NCBI GenBank assembly: GCA_018398765.1
Contig: JAHBMJ010001380.1
Span: forward strand, 1-19,491
DNA length: 19,491 nt
Reading direction: 5' to 3'
From: Chromera velia
Taxonomy: Eukaryota > Sar > Chromeraceae
The stretch's first letter is position 1, and every line of letters starts with the position of its first letter. A model generated the notes under the pieces. It made no database searches and was not told the DNA's origin. It saw only the letters and a program-made list of their open reading frames with translations. Both the position numbers and the translations under genes were made by a program. Shown in pieces: positions 1 to 9,000 of this stretch.

Positions 1-122
1 AATACCGCAAGCAGTGTTATGTTCGTTTTTCCGGAACTGGATTTGCCCTCCCCGGAATGACCGGTGAGTTTATCACTTGTGCCCGCTCCGCAGAGGAAGG
101 AGGGGGCTTCCTCAAAGTCTAG
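1..122 (+). CDS. possible C-terminal end of an upstream gene (partial)
   Basis: Reading from base 3, the plus strand is open for 39 codons to a TAG at 120-122. The translation has a balanced composition (it includes YVRFSGTGFALPGMTGEF and an Ala-Glu-Glu-Gly-Gly-Gly stretch). It begins outside the window, so no start can be assigned. A GTGAGT at 64-69 could instead be a 5' splice site, which would make this an internal exon end; the only nearby acceptor (CCGCAG, ending about 102) would leave an intron of about 39 nt, far shorter than the others here. No family is recognised. An open frame of this length can occur by chance, so this is a tentative call. Confidence 0.28.
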   Translation, partial: YRKQCYVRFSGTGFALPGMTGEFITCARSAEEGGGFLKV

Positions 123-675
123 AAAGCTAAGGAGTGTCTCACCATGGATGTATTCCATCAAATTGTTGCAGCTTTGAAGTCTCAGCTAGGCCGTTTTGTG
201 TATTGGTTGATTTTCATGGAGATGCACACACATACAGATAATTATACAGACCGCTGCACACTATCAGACCTTTGACCTCAATTTTCTTTTCACTCCACTC
301 GCTGAGTATCAACCACCACGTCGCCCAAGAGAGTCCAACCTAAGCTGCTTGCTGCATAGCTTATTTTTTCTTTCTTCTTTGTGTTACAAATCTATATAGT
401 TCCTTCGTGAGTGCAGAATAGCATGTGAATGTCTGTGTTTTGCTGTAAATTTTGTATGCATTCACTTGCATTTAGGTGATTTTGGCACGTACATCAGAAT
501 AAAATCGAGTTTAACAGTTTGTGTTTGGTATGAGATTTCCAGGAATGACATGTTGATGAAGTCATTCTTAATCTCATGATGTGTTGACTTTTTTTAAGGG
601 GGGGGTTAGAGAGGCGAAGCCCTCCTTATAGTTTGGCCTTCTGAACGTTTTGGAGCCCATTTTCTAAGTAAAGTT

Positions 676-1233
676 CAAAGGTGTTTAGTCACTTGTGATT
701 AGAATATATTCAATTATCCCATGAAGTGATTGAATGTGATTGAATAAAGTGATTAATTAGCCAAAGTTTGATTTTTACTAGTCTTTAATACTTTTGGTAC
801 TTAAAAGCCCTAGCTAGTAAAAGGCTTCCAAGAAGCCATCCGCGAGAGGCGGCTAGAGAGGCGGTTGAGAGCGACTTCAAATTCATGTGGCTTATAATGT
901 CAGGGAGGTGGTTTTGGGAGTACTCTCTAGAGGCTTCTACACATCGAGTGCAGGACTCATACCTAAATTTATATGCTATATGTATGCTTCAAAGCAGTTC
1001 AGCCACCACCTGACAAACTTATAAAATCGTATACACGCGATAATATTATTGTCTACTAGGCAATTTCAGCGGCGTGACAGCCAGAAGCTGCAGAGGGACG
1101 TCCAATCTTTGGCTCAGCCCTCCGAACCCCCCATTAATTCATTTAGGAATATATTTCTGAATATATTCCTGAATATATTACTTTTGAAGTGAGTAACTAG
1201 TGAATAAATATATTCCGTGATTAAACACCTTTG
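676..1233. mobile_element. non-autonomous TIR element with 8-bp target duplication (hAT-like)
   Basis: The left end CAAAGGTGTTTAGTCAC (676-692) is the reverse complement of the right end GTGATTAAACACCTTTG (1217-1233) apart from one base. The 8-mer GTAAAGTT directly abuts both ends (668-675 and 1234-1241). Inside, next to both ends, are repeated GTGATT and GAATATATT motifs. A perfect 11-bp-arm hairpin lies at 1145-1170. There is no transposase frame. Eight-base duplications and short TIRs starting CA are typical of hAT elements; P and Merlin elements can also give 8-bp duplications, so the superfamily is inferred. Size and lack of coding capacity make it MITE-like. Confidence 0.75.
1145..1170. 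repeat. perfect hairpin inside the TIR element
   Basis: AGGAATATATT (1145-1155), loop TCTG, then AATATATTCCT (1160-1170): an 11-bp perfect stem. A third related copy (GAATATATTAC) follows at once. It could be subterminal structure of the element. Confidence 0.7.
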
Positions 1234-1346
1234 GTAAAGTTGACTCTTTAAAAACATGAGATTTTTATAAAAAGTTTACAGTTTTACGAATGATACCGAT
1301 CACACTAGGTTTTAGCCTCGTATGCTAAAAATTTTATGTGAGTATC

Positions 1347-1431
1347 GAAATTATCGATGATACCTTGGAAACCTTAAATTCCGATATAATACCGATACGA
1401 TACCGATTCGATACCAATACGATACGATAGC
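1347..1431. repeat. degenerate CGATAC-type tandem repeat
   Basis: Repeated CGATA, CCGATAC and CCGATTCGATAC units with imperfect spacing, densest at 1380-1430. No coding sense is seen. It looks like a decayed minisatellite. Confidence 0.6.
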
Positions 1432-1444
1432 TGTCCCTACCTGA

Positions 1445-1470
1445 GACAGACAGACAGACAGACAGACAGG
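1445..1470. repeat. ACAG (TCTG) microsatellite
   Basis: About six copies of GACA. The same tetranucleotide, or its complement TCTG, recurs in PGK intron 1, in the CCCH-gene intron and at 14269-14298. Confidence 0.85.
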
Positions 1471-2498
1471 TCCTATGTAGTCCATACATATGCAGAGGCG
1501 CACCCCAACTATACACCATTCGAAGTTTGATTTAAAAAATATGCCCCGATTTGAAAGATGCCAAAGGTAGTAATGATTAGAGAAATCTTAAAACAAATTA
1601 ACTTTTTTTTTCTCATTTAGAAAACGTAGAAAATAACTGGCAGTTAGACATGCATAAACAGGACTTAGCATGCAGCACTCAATCAGTTTATGCCACTCTG
1701 ATTTTACAAGATTCTACACTCTCAAAGTACAATGAAAATAACGAAAACGTACGAAAACATATGTATTGATTTATAATTTATAGTAATTTCTTACGACGCG
1801 CGCGCTTATTTCAGCCACGGCCTCGCAAAGACATATACGCCAGTCGTAGCCGGCCGGCTCAATTTAGCTTAATTTAGCTCAATTATATTCAAAAGATGGA
1901 ATTGTATTTGTGGTGAAGACTGCGATGTTTTGCAAGTCGTCAGGATGCATTGAACTTGAATGCAACACAAATCGATCATATGTAATGCGTTACCTAGTGC
2001 GTTACATCATGCGTAGATGCAGGCGAGATACCCAGCGAGATGAAGAAAACACGGCTCTCCGGGAGCCTCTCCCCTCTGCGGCCGCGGATCTTGCAGACTC
2101 AGACTGCAGGCTTCCGGCCTAGCTTCCGGCGTGACGGCTCAAACTCAAGAACTTTGCTTCTTCGCTTCTGCCCCATGACCCTTTTGTGTACCTCTATGTC
2201 TCAAGATTCTTTACGTCGTTCATGTCGCTGCCACCTCGACAAAATTACTTCTGCGAAAACGTCTGAAAGACTCCCACCCCGTACCCCCCTTCGAAGGCCC
2301 CTCCTCCTTGATTACCTGATCCAGTCTAGGATCGAGCTCTTTTTAAAATGGGTCGAGAACTCACTCCTCAGAGAAGATCCTCAAAATTCGAAAGGAAAAG
2401 AAGAAAGAAAAGAGACGAGGCACAAAAGATAGAAGTGAAATGAACGACAAGCAACCGATGCATGGACGCATCCCTCTCCCGAATTAATCAAATCAGAT

Positions 2499-3704
2499 TT
2501 ACTTCTCATCGAGAGCCGCAATGCCGGGGAGGACCTTGCCCTCCAGGAGCTCCAGTGATGCACCGCCACCAGTGGACACAAACGTGACCTGCACAGACGT
2601 ACACAGTGGATATACAGACATTCACGTGTACATATTAATACACACACGTGCAAATCATGCGCAAATTGACTCGCCTTTCGTGAAGATGCGCAGCGGAAAT
2701 ACACACAGCTACATTTCAGCAGACAAGATACGCAGCGAGTAACTGAGCAGTTGACGAAGGGGCAATCGGCCAAACAAAAAAAGAGACACAGGAAAGAACA
2801 GAGAGCGAGAGACAGACAGAATTGAGAGGAAGAGACACGAACGGAATGAAAGAGAGAACGAATGAACGTATACAACACACAGGAAAGACTTCCAAATGAA
2901 AAGTGGAAAGAAAAAAAAGGGAAAAAAGGGACGAAAAAGAGAAACAAGAAACAATGAGAAAGACACAAAAAAACGAAACAAACAGAAGAGAGAAAAGAAG
3001 AGAAGAGGAAGAAAGAAGGAAGGGAGGGAAGGAAGGAAGGAAGAAAGAAAGGAATACAGAAAGAAAAAAACAAAGAAAGAAACAAAGAAAAGAGGAAAAA
3101 AAGACAGAAAACAAAGTAAAGAAACCAACAAATGAAATGAAACGAAACGAAGAGAAGAGAAGAAAGCAGGAGAGAAAGGGGGCAAAAGAGAGTAAAAGAC
3201 CCAGATGGAGGAAAGGCAGACAGGAGGAAGAAGAAGAGCGATGGCGATGCGAAGAACACTTTACAGTCACAGCACGGACCTTGTCTTCCATGTCAAACTT
3301 TGCAGCTGCAGTAGCAGAGTCACCGCCTCCGATGATACCCGCGTTGCCCAGCGCGGTGGTCTCAGCAACAGCATCGAGCACCGCCTTGGTTCCCTTAGCA
3401 AAGTTGTCGAACTCGAACACGCCTGCGGGGCCGTTCCAGATCACAGTCTTGGCAGCCAGGATCTTCTCACGGAAGAGCTTCATCGACTCAGGGCCACAGT
3501 CCATGCCCTCCCAGCCGTCGGGAATTCCCTCCTTGTCAGTCACAATCTTGATCTCCTGCAGGAATGAATTAAAATGCATATACACACACATACGCATGGA
3601 CAAACTCAAACACAGAAGCAGGCGCAGATACAGACACAGAAACAGACACAATCAAAGCACTTATGCACGAACGGACAAAACAACTGGCAGGTACAGCACC
3701 CATC

Positions 3705-3735
<31 letters not shown>

Positions 3736-4931
3736 CCATATGTATATATGTACACATACATGCATATACATATACCCACGTATAGAGCGCCTTCCGTGTT
3801 ATGTAGATTCATGCTCTTCTGGTCGACCTCGGAGTTACAGACACACACCAACTTGCGAGACCAAAGGTCTCGCAGCGTCACAAACTGTCCCCCTGTCTGC
3901 TGAAATCAGCGCTCCCAAAGGCCCCTCTTTCAACAAGAACACGTGATAGACAGACACAGACACACCGACAGACAGACAGGTAGACAGACCTGGTCGTTGA
4001 CGAAATCCTGTCCGCAGGCCCAGTCGACAGGCAGAGTGATTTCGATGCCCTTGGCCTTGGCTTTCTCCATCAGGGCAGGGGCGAGGGTGGCGCCGTTCTT
4101 GTCGAACAGGGACTTTCCGATCGGCATGTCATGGCAGATCTTCTTGAAAGTGTATGCCATACCGCCGATGGCCATCACACCGTCGGACTGGGCGATCAGG
4201 TTCTCAATCACCAGCAGCTTGTCAGAGATCTTCGCACCTCCCACGATTGCCAGGAGGGGTCTCTGGACGAGAGCCGGGTCGAGAACCTTCTTGAATGCGT
4301 CCAACTCTTTCTGCAGAAGGAACCCAGACACACAGGGCATCTTGCCCTGCATGCCGACCATGGAGGAGTGCGCACGGTGAGCAGTGCCGAAGGCATCGTT
4401 GACATACACGTCTCCGAGGGAGCTGAGAGAAGCGCGGAAAGTCGCGACTTCTTCTTCTGTGGCCTTGGTGGTCTTGCAGGCGAACTCGGGCTCCTTGCAC
4501 TTCTTATTCTTGCAGCCGTCGGTGTGATCAACGCGCTTTCCCTCCTCCTCCTTGTGGAAGCGCAGATTCTCCAGAAGAATGACAGATCCAGGGGCGGGAT
4601 CAGCGCAGGCTGCTTCCACCTCTGCACCAACACAGTTGGACAGGAAGGTCACCGGCTTGCCCAGAAGCTCCTCAAGCTTCTTGCCGACAACAGCCAAGGA
4701 CATGGAGGGCACCTCCTTGCCATCGGGGCGGCCGAGATGGGACATGAGGACAACGGACTTGGCTCCGCTGTCAAGGGCATGCTTGATGGTGGGGAGTGCT
4801 CCGACAATGCGCTGGGTGTTGGTGATCGCACCACTCTTGTCGAGGGGCACGTTGAAGTCAACGCGCATCAGAACGCGTTTGCCCTTGACATCAATGTCAG
4901 AAAGGCTCTTCTTGCTCAGGGACATGGACAT
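2499..4931 (-). CDS. PGK: phosphoglycerate kinase (3 exons, minus strand)
   Basis: Exons 3990-4931, 3280-3555 and 2499-2588; introns 3556-3989 and 2589-3279 are GT-AG and both phase 0. The product is 435 aa. It interconverts 1,3-bisphosphoglycerate plus ADP with 3-phosphoglycerate plus ATP. Visible signatures: DFNVP at residues 25-29, the substrate-binding arginine in NTQR (R41), HLGRP at 65-69, [22 protein letters not shown] at 355-363, GGGDSAT at 390-396, and the C-terminal [14 protein letters not shown]. The exon 2/3 junction is placed at AAG|GTCCGT because [11 protein letters not shown] then matches the family length; a later GT would add residues. The start is the first ATG in exon 1 (4931); the in-frame codons upstream lack ATG and reach a stop at 4977-4979. 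With this start there is no presequence, which suggests the cytosol, but see the candidate upstream exon. An insertion with three Cys lies near residues 133-164. Confidence 0.95.
2589..3279 (-). other. PGK intron 2, dominated by a polypurine/polypyrimidine tract
   Basis: Donor GTCCGT at the 3279 end, acceptor CTGTGCAG at the 2589 end. From about 2771 to 3203 the plus strand is almost all A and G (GAAA, GGAA and AAAG units), so the transcript is pyrimidine-rich there. The long Phe/Leu/Ser-rich and Lys/Arg/Glu-rich frames across it are products of base composition. Confidence 0.85.
3556..3989 (-). other. PGK intron 1 with CA and CAGA microsatellites
   Basis: Donor CAG|GTCTGTCTAC and acceptor TTCCTGCAG|GAG, phase 0. 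The donor side (about 3945-3989) is made of CAGA/CACA units, so the 5' splice site lies in a GTCT-type microsatellite. A pure (CA)14 run lies at 3705-3732. Confidence 0.9.
3705..3732. repeat. (CA)14 microsatellite
   Basis: Uninterrupted CA dinucleotides inside PGK intron 1, followed by a degenerate CATATA/TACATA stretch to about 3776. Confidence 0.95.
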
Positions 4932-5092
4932 CTTGGCAGGAGCTGGAGACACAAAGGAGACGGGTGTTGTCTTGGCCTATGCAGCGCGTCACAGCAAAGG
5001 GAGCTTTCTCTAAATCGCAAACCAAGTAAGCCACCAGACACCAACAAATGAGTCTCGACAAGGTGATCACCCAATATGAAATCTGCTAATAC

Positions 5093-5267
5093 CTTTTGGC
5101 ACGACCAGTTGCTTCCACACCTTGTCAAAAGGACTCAGACTGGACTGAGCAGTTTCCTCATGTTTTGCAACAGGAATCACAGTGGCGCGCGGCCCGCCGC
5201 GGTTTTTGGCGTACCAATGCTCCGCGGCGGCGCGGCCCGCACGGCGCACGCGGCTCTGCGGCTGCAT
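5093..5267 (-). CDS. candidate extra 5' coding exon of PGK (N-terminal leader)
   Basis: An ATG at 5267 opens a minus-strand frame that runs to a possible donor AAAAG|GTATTAG (exon end 5093). A matching acceptor GTGTCTCCAG lies at 4943-4952, directly upstream of the PGK start. Splicing them (intron 4943-5092, phase 1) keeps the frame: 58 codons, one split codon, then PAK and the PGK Met. The leader starts MQPQSRVRRAGRAAA, is rich in Arg and Ala and lacks acidic residues at its start, as mitochondrial leaders do. Its end (SSLSPFDKVWKQLVVPK) reads like real protein. The full product would be 497 aa. There is no hydrophobic signal peptide, so plastid import by the secretory route is not suggested. 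The alternative is that this is 5' UTR and translation starts at 4931. Confidence 0.42.
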
Positions 5268-5385
5268 GCGCCGCGGACTCCTTCAAAGCCCTCCACAGCA
5301 ATACGCAGCAACACACCCTTCGCTGCCCTTCGCCACCCCCCCGCCTACCCCCGCCCTGCCAATTACTGTCAATGCACATAAAAAC

Positions 5386-5419
5386 GAAGAGTTCTCACCC
5401 GGGAAGAGTTCTCACCCGG
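5386..5419. repeat. perfect tandem duplication of 17 bp
   Basis: GAAGAGTTCTCACCCGG occurs twice head to tail (5386-5402, 5403-5419) with no mismatch. It is upstream of PGK and may be a duplicated regulatory site or a recent slippage event. Confidence 0.95.
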
Positions 5420-5530
5420 ACGGTAATCTATAGCAATCTATTGTGCATGCAGATAATTTAAAAAATTCATATGCATTCATAAATTTATGTCATATGCGAT
5501 ATGCAGTCCATTTTTTTATATGAGGCTATA

Positions 5531-5586
5531 TGGGGCGGGAGGCCAATCTAGGCCAATCCATTCAGCATTGGGGCGGGAGGCCAATC
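5531..5586. repeat. 18-bp direct repeat
   Basis: TGGGGCGGGAGGCCAATC at 5531-5548 is repeated exactly at 5569-5586. Each copy holds a GC-box-like GGGGCGGG and a GGCCAAT (CCAAT-box-like) core, and a third GGCCAATC lies at 5551-5558. Any regulatory role is inference. Confidence 0.9.
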
Positions 5587-5596
5587 CTCCGGACAT

Positions 5597-5619
5597 TAAT
5601 CCTAATCCTAATCCTAATA
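5597..5619. repeat. short TAATCC array
   Basis: Nearly four copies of TAATCC. It resembles a telomere-type repeat in form but does not match TTTAGGG or TTAGGG. Confidence 0.8.
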
Positions 5620-6094
5620 TCTGTACGCTGTAGTATATTGTTAGATAATTGTCCCAAATTTGCCTAATTATACTGAATTTAGCAATTTTTAGCCCCCATT
5701 GGCCCCCCAATTTGCCCAACTATACAACTAACCCTGCTTTAATATATATATATATATTATGTATCATTTCCTATAAAAAATAGTAAACAAACATTTTCTA
5801 ACGCGAGTTGAGTAGAGCCTAACAGGTTGGGTCTAGTTAGTTAGAGTCAGTTCACCAGCTTAAATAGCAGCTTTAACCATTTCAGTTGAACCCATTAATT
5901 CATCTTCTAGTTCGTGTACTCTTCATTGCAATTCACATCTATTTTGATGAAGGATTCTTGCAAGTCAGATGTCTAAAGAAAGCGAAAGAAAAATTTGGGT
6001 TTTTTGGCTTCTGTAGACTTCTGGAAAGTCTGGGAAACAATCGATGAAAAGCAGGGAAGGGGCAATTTACTTCACAATGCTGTGTGCATTTTGC

Positions 6095-9000
6095 TTATGC
6101 CCCCGCCTCCTCCTCACCCTCGTCTGTCCCGTCGGCGCCATCCTCCACGCCATCACCCTCGTCTGTTCCGTCGGCGTCATCCTCGAGTTCATCGAGGTCG
6201 TATTCATCGCCGTCCCCGTCCATCCAATCCCCCTTAAACGTTCCGTACCTTTCTGCGTAAGCTTCTTCCTCGGTCATTCTTGCGGCCTTCCGTCCCGAGG
6301 GTTTCGACGGGTCTTCTGCCTCAATTTCCAGCGTATCCATCAGATCAAAAAAATTCTTCTCGGCCAATGTCCCCGGATTGATTTCGCTCCTTCCTTCATT
6401 GTAATCTGCCACCCACTCGGCAACCTCGTCTGCAGAAGGATCTTCCGGCACGCCCATCGGCTTGCCCCACTGATCCCCGACGTTGAGCGGCTCCCTGCAC
6501 ACACACAGATTCACTCACACAAGCACTCATGCAGGAAGATATCGCGGTGAAATGAATTGCGAGGACCAGCCAATAGACTTGCCATGCAATCACGCTCTCA
6601 GGTAGCCCAAGCTCGATTCAAAGCATGCAGATCTGAAGAGCGGAGGAGAGCCAAAAGAGAGAGCATGAAAGAAAGAAAGAGAAAACGGGTAAGGGACCCA
6701 CCGGACGAACCGGGAGTGATTAAAACGAAAGAAAAAAGGTGAAAAAAGGAGAAAGCAGATGAGCCCTCATTCAATTCAAAGAAAGGGAAGTGGAGTGAAA
6801 GGGGGCAGGTGGAGCACTTAGAATCAAGTGAAGATCTAGAGAAATTTGACCTCACAGGAATGACAGCAGACGCGCAGATGCCACATACAGCAGAGAGATG
6901 CTTTTTTTGTTGTTCGGTCTGTGTGTACGTATACGTGGTGCGTGCCTCAATGCTAGCTAAGAAGTCGGTCTCTTCCATACGTCCAGTTCTGCCCGTTATC
7001 ACCTGTGGAAGATAAGATGGTTGGGTCCTCTTTCTTCATGAGCACATGCAGTGATTTGACATGACCTTACGCACGCACATCCTCTGCATATGTGCAGAAA
7101 GACATACATCGTACCTCTTCCTCTCTCCAGGCTTTTCTGTTTTATATATGGGATTCTGCAAGCCTATCGCAATGCGTTCCTTTACTCTCAAGATCCTCGC
7201 CCCTCGACCCCCGACAGATCTCCCTGAACACTCACCCGTACTTCTCAACGTTGTGAAAGTATTTCGCTCGTACAAAACCCGAGTAATCGTACTCCTTCTT
7301 GTCCAGTTCTCTCACAGGGAGGGAGAGGTCTGGGTCCTCTGTGCCGTCCTTGCGGAGGCAGTCGTCAAACATCCCCTTGGGTTGCTTGGAGGGTTCAACG
7401 AAATAACCTGGAGGGGGGGAGGGAGGGAGGGAGAAAGGGAAGAAGGGGAGGGGATGGAGGGAATTAAGAGAGAGAGAGAGAAAGAGAGCAGGCAGTCAAT
7501 CAAGGGGGGGAAGAAGGAGGGTGGACGAGACGGAAACGGGCTTAGGCAAAGAACGAGACAGGCACAATGGAAGAGATTCAGTCACCTTCAGGGATCAATC
7601 TGCCCTCTCATTCTGTTTTCATGGAAGCAGGCAGGCAGCCATGCAGGGGTAAACACAGCCTCCCTCCTTCTTTCGAAAAGGTTAGCTCTGAAGACTCGGC
7701 CGTCTTTCTCTCTGCCTCCAGGACAGAATCTCTGTCCAGTTAATTCTCTCTCTCTTGCCATTCTCGCGGGAAAAAAGAGAAAGAAAATACCTCACAAGCC
7801 CTCAGTGCTACCAAATGATGTCTAACTCAAATGTCTAAAAGACTCTACATTCTCTCAAACCGCGACCTCTCAGTGGCTTTCACCCTTTCATTGAGATCTC
7901 GTTCAGCACTATGCACAAGGGAAGAAGAAGTAAAGAGAAGGAGACAGGCGTTGCAGCATGACTCAGCACCACAAGAATAATGGGTCAACCCACCACTACA
8001 AGAATAATTTGTCAACCTACGCACCCACTCACTCATTTACTCACTCAGTCTCAGACCGACCAAGTTTTTTGGATTTTTCCATTGAAATCTCGTTGAGGAC
8101 TTTTCCGAGTTCCTCCTTGTGTGTGGACATCATTTGCATCCTCTTTTGAGACCCCAGGAACCTCTCAAGGCCGACGTTGTCCTCGTGCACTGAGCTCAAA
8201 CAAGCACGCAAGACACAAAGCCAGAGTGAACACACACAAAGAGCGGTGGTTGATGAGTGGCAGAGAAATGCCGGGAGCCAGGGAGGAAGACCGGAGAGGT
8301 CCAGAACTCAGTGCGGCAGTGCGGTGACTTCACCGCGCAACTCGATTGCAAAAGGCTGCAACGCCTCCAGAAAATGTTACCGCACACCAGAAGAAATACA
8401 GTTCCCCGTGCCCCTCCTTTCTCCCTCTCGTACTATCTCGAGTGCCTGGCAAAGGCAAACACAGCGGCATCGGCAGGGAACAGAAATGGTGAGCAAGAGA
8501 CAGTGGGGAATAGGAAAAAGGAGACGCAAAGACACTCCGACAAGTCATAGGAAAATCCGCCTTCCTCAAGTTCATCTATGAGAGCATGGATGGCGAGGTG
8601 ATTGCCTGACTCCTGCCCCGACTCACGGACATCTTCCAGATTGAGCAAGTTTTCTCCAAATTCGCTTGGCGAGGGGTCGCTTGATCCTGTCCGGTTTGAA
8701 GAAAAAATGTCTGCATGAAGTGAAGTGAAGGAACCGGGAGGAAGCGCAAAAAAAAAGGGTATGAAAAGAACGGGTGGGAAAAGAGAAAGGGAATCAGAAT
8801 TAATTGAGGGGGGGGGCATTGAGGCCTGCACGGGAAGTGAAGTGAACACTTGGGTTTCACGCGAGAGAAGAGAACAGAAAAGGAAGCCATGCTGAACACA
8901 TAATTCTGGAAGAGGATACATAGATGCACCGGCCGTTGGTCATTTGGCGTGAAAAAAATGCAGAGAGAGACACGCTGGAAGGAAAAACAAGAAGTACCGT

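Larger units (their letters stand above)
123..2498. other. gene-free region with one TIR element and short repeats
   Basis: No frame on either strand carries protein-like sequence. It is AT-rich from about 380 to 1790. It holds a terminal-inverted-repeat element (676-1233), a degenerate CGATAC-type repeat (1347-1431), a short ACAG microsatellite (1445-1470) and a CG-alternating run (1796-1804). The part nearest PGK (about 2440-2498) should include the PGK 3' UTR because that gene is transcribed leftward. Confidence 0.6.
5268..6094. other. intergenic region between the S6-like gene 3' end and PGK 5' end
   Basis: GC-rich close to PGK, strongly AT-rich from about 5430. It holds a 17-bp tandem duplication (5386-5419), an 18-bp direct repeat (5531-5548 and 5569-5586), a short TAATCC array (5597-5619) and an (AT)n run (5742-5757). 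It should include the PGK promoter and the S6-like gene's 3' UTR. No gene is seen. Confidence 0.6.

Noticed and set aside
1439-1470. CRISPR-like short repeats
   Set aside because: Contiguous tetranucleotide units without spacers: a microsatellite.
2381-3651. Long Phe/Leu/Ser-rich minus-strand frames and Lys/Arg/Glu-rich plus-strand frames
   Set aside because: They lie on the polypurine tract of PGK intron 2; the composition follows the repeat and no motif is present. The real coding parts are only the PGK exons.
4932-4952. PGK start at GTG (4952), giving a product beginning SPAPAK
   Set aside because: GTG starts are not expected in a nuclear gene; the bases also form a plausible acceptor (TCTCCAG), so they are more likely intron, UTR or part of the extended form.
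4131-5051. 306-codon plus-strand frame opposite PGK
   Set aside because: Antisense shadow of a well-conserved PGK exon; open because of the codon bias of the real gene.
5597-5619. Internal telomere repeat
   Set aside because: The unit TAATCC does not match known telomere units of this lineage and there are under four copies.
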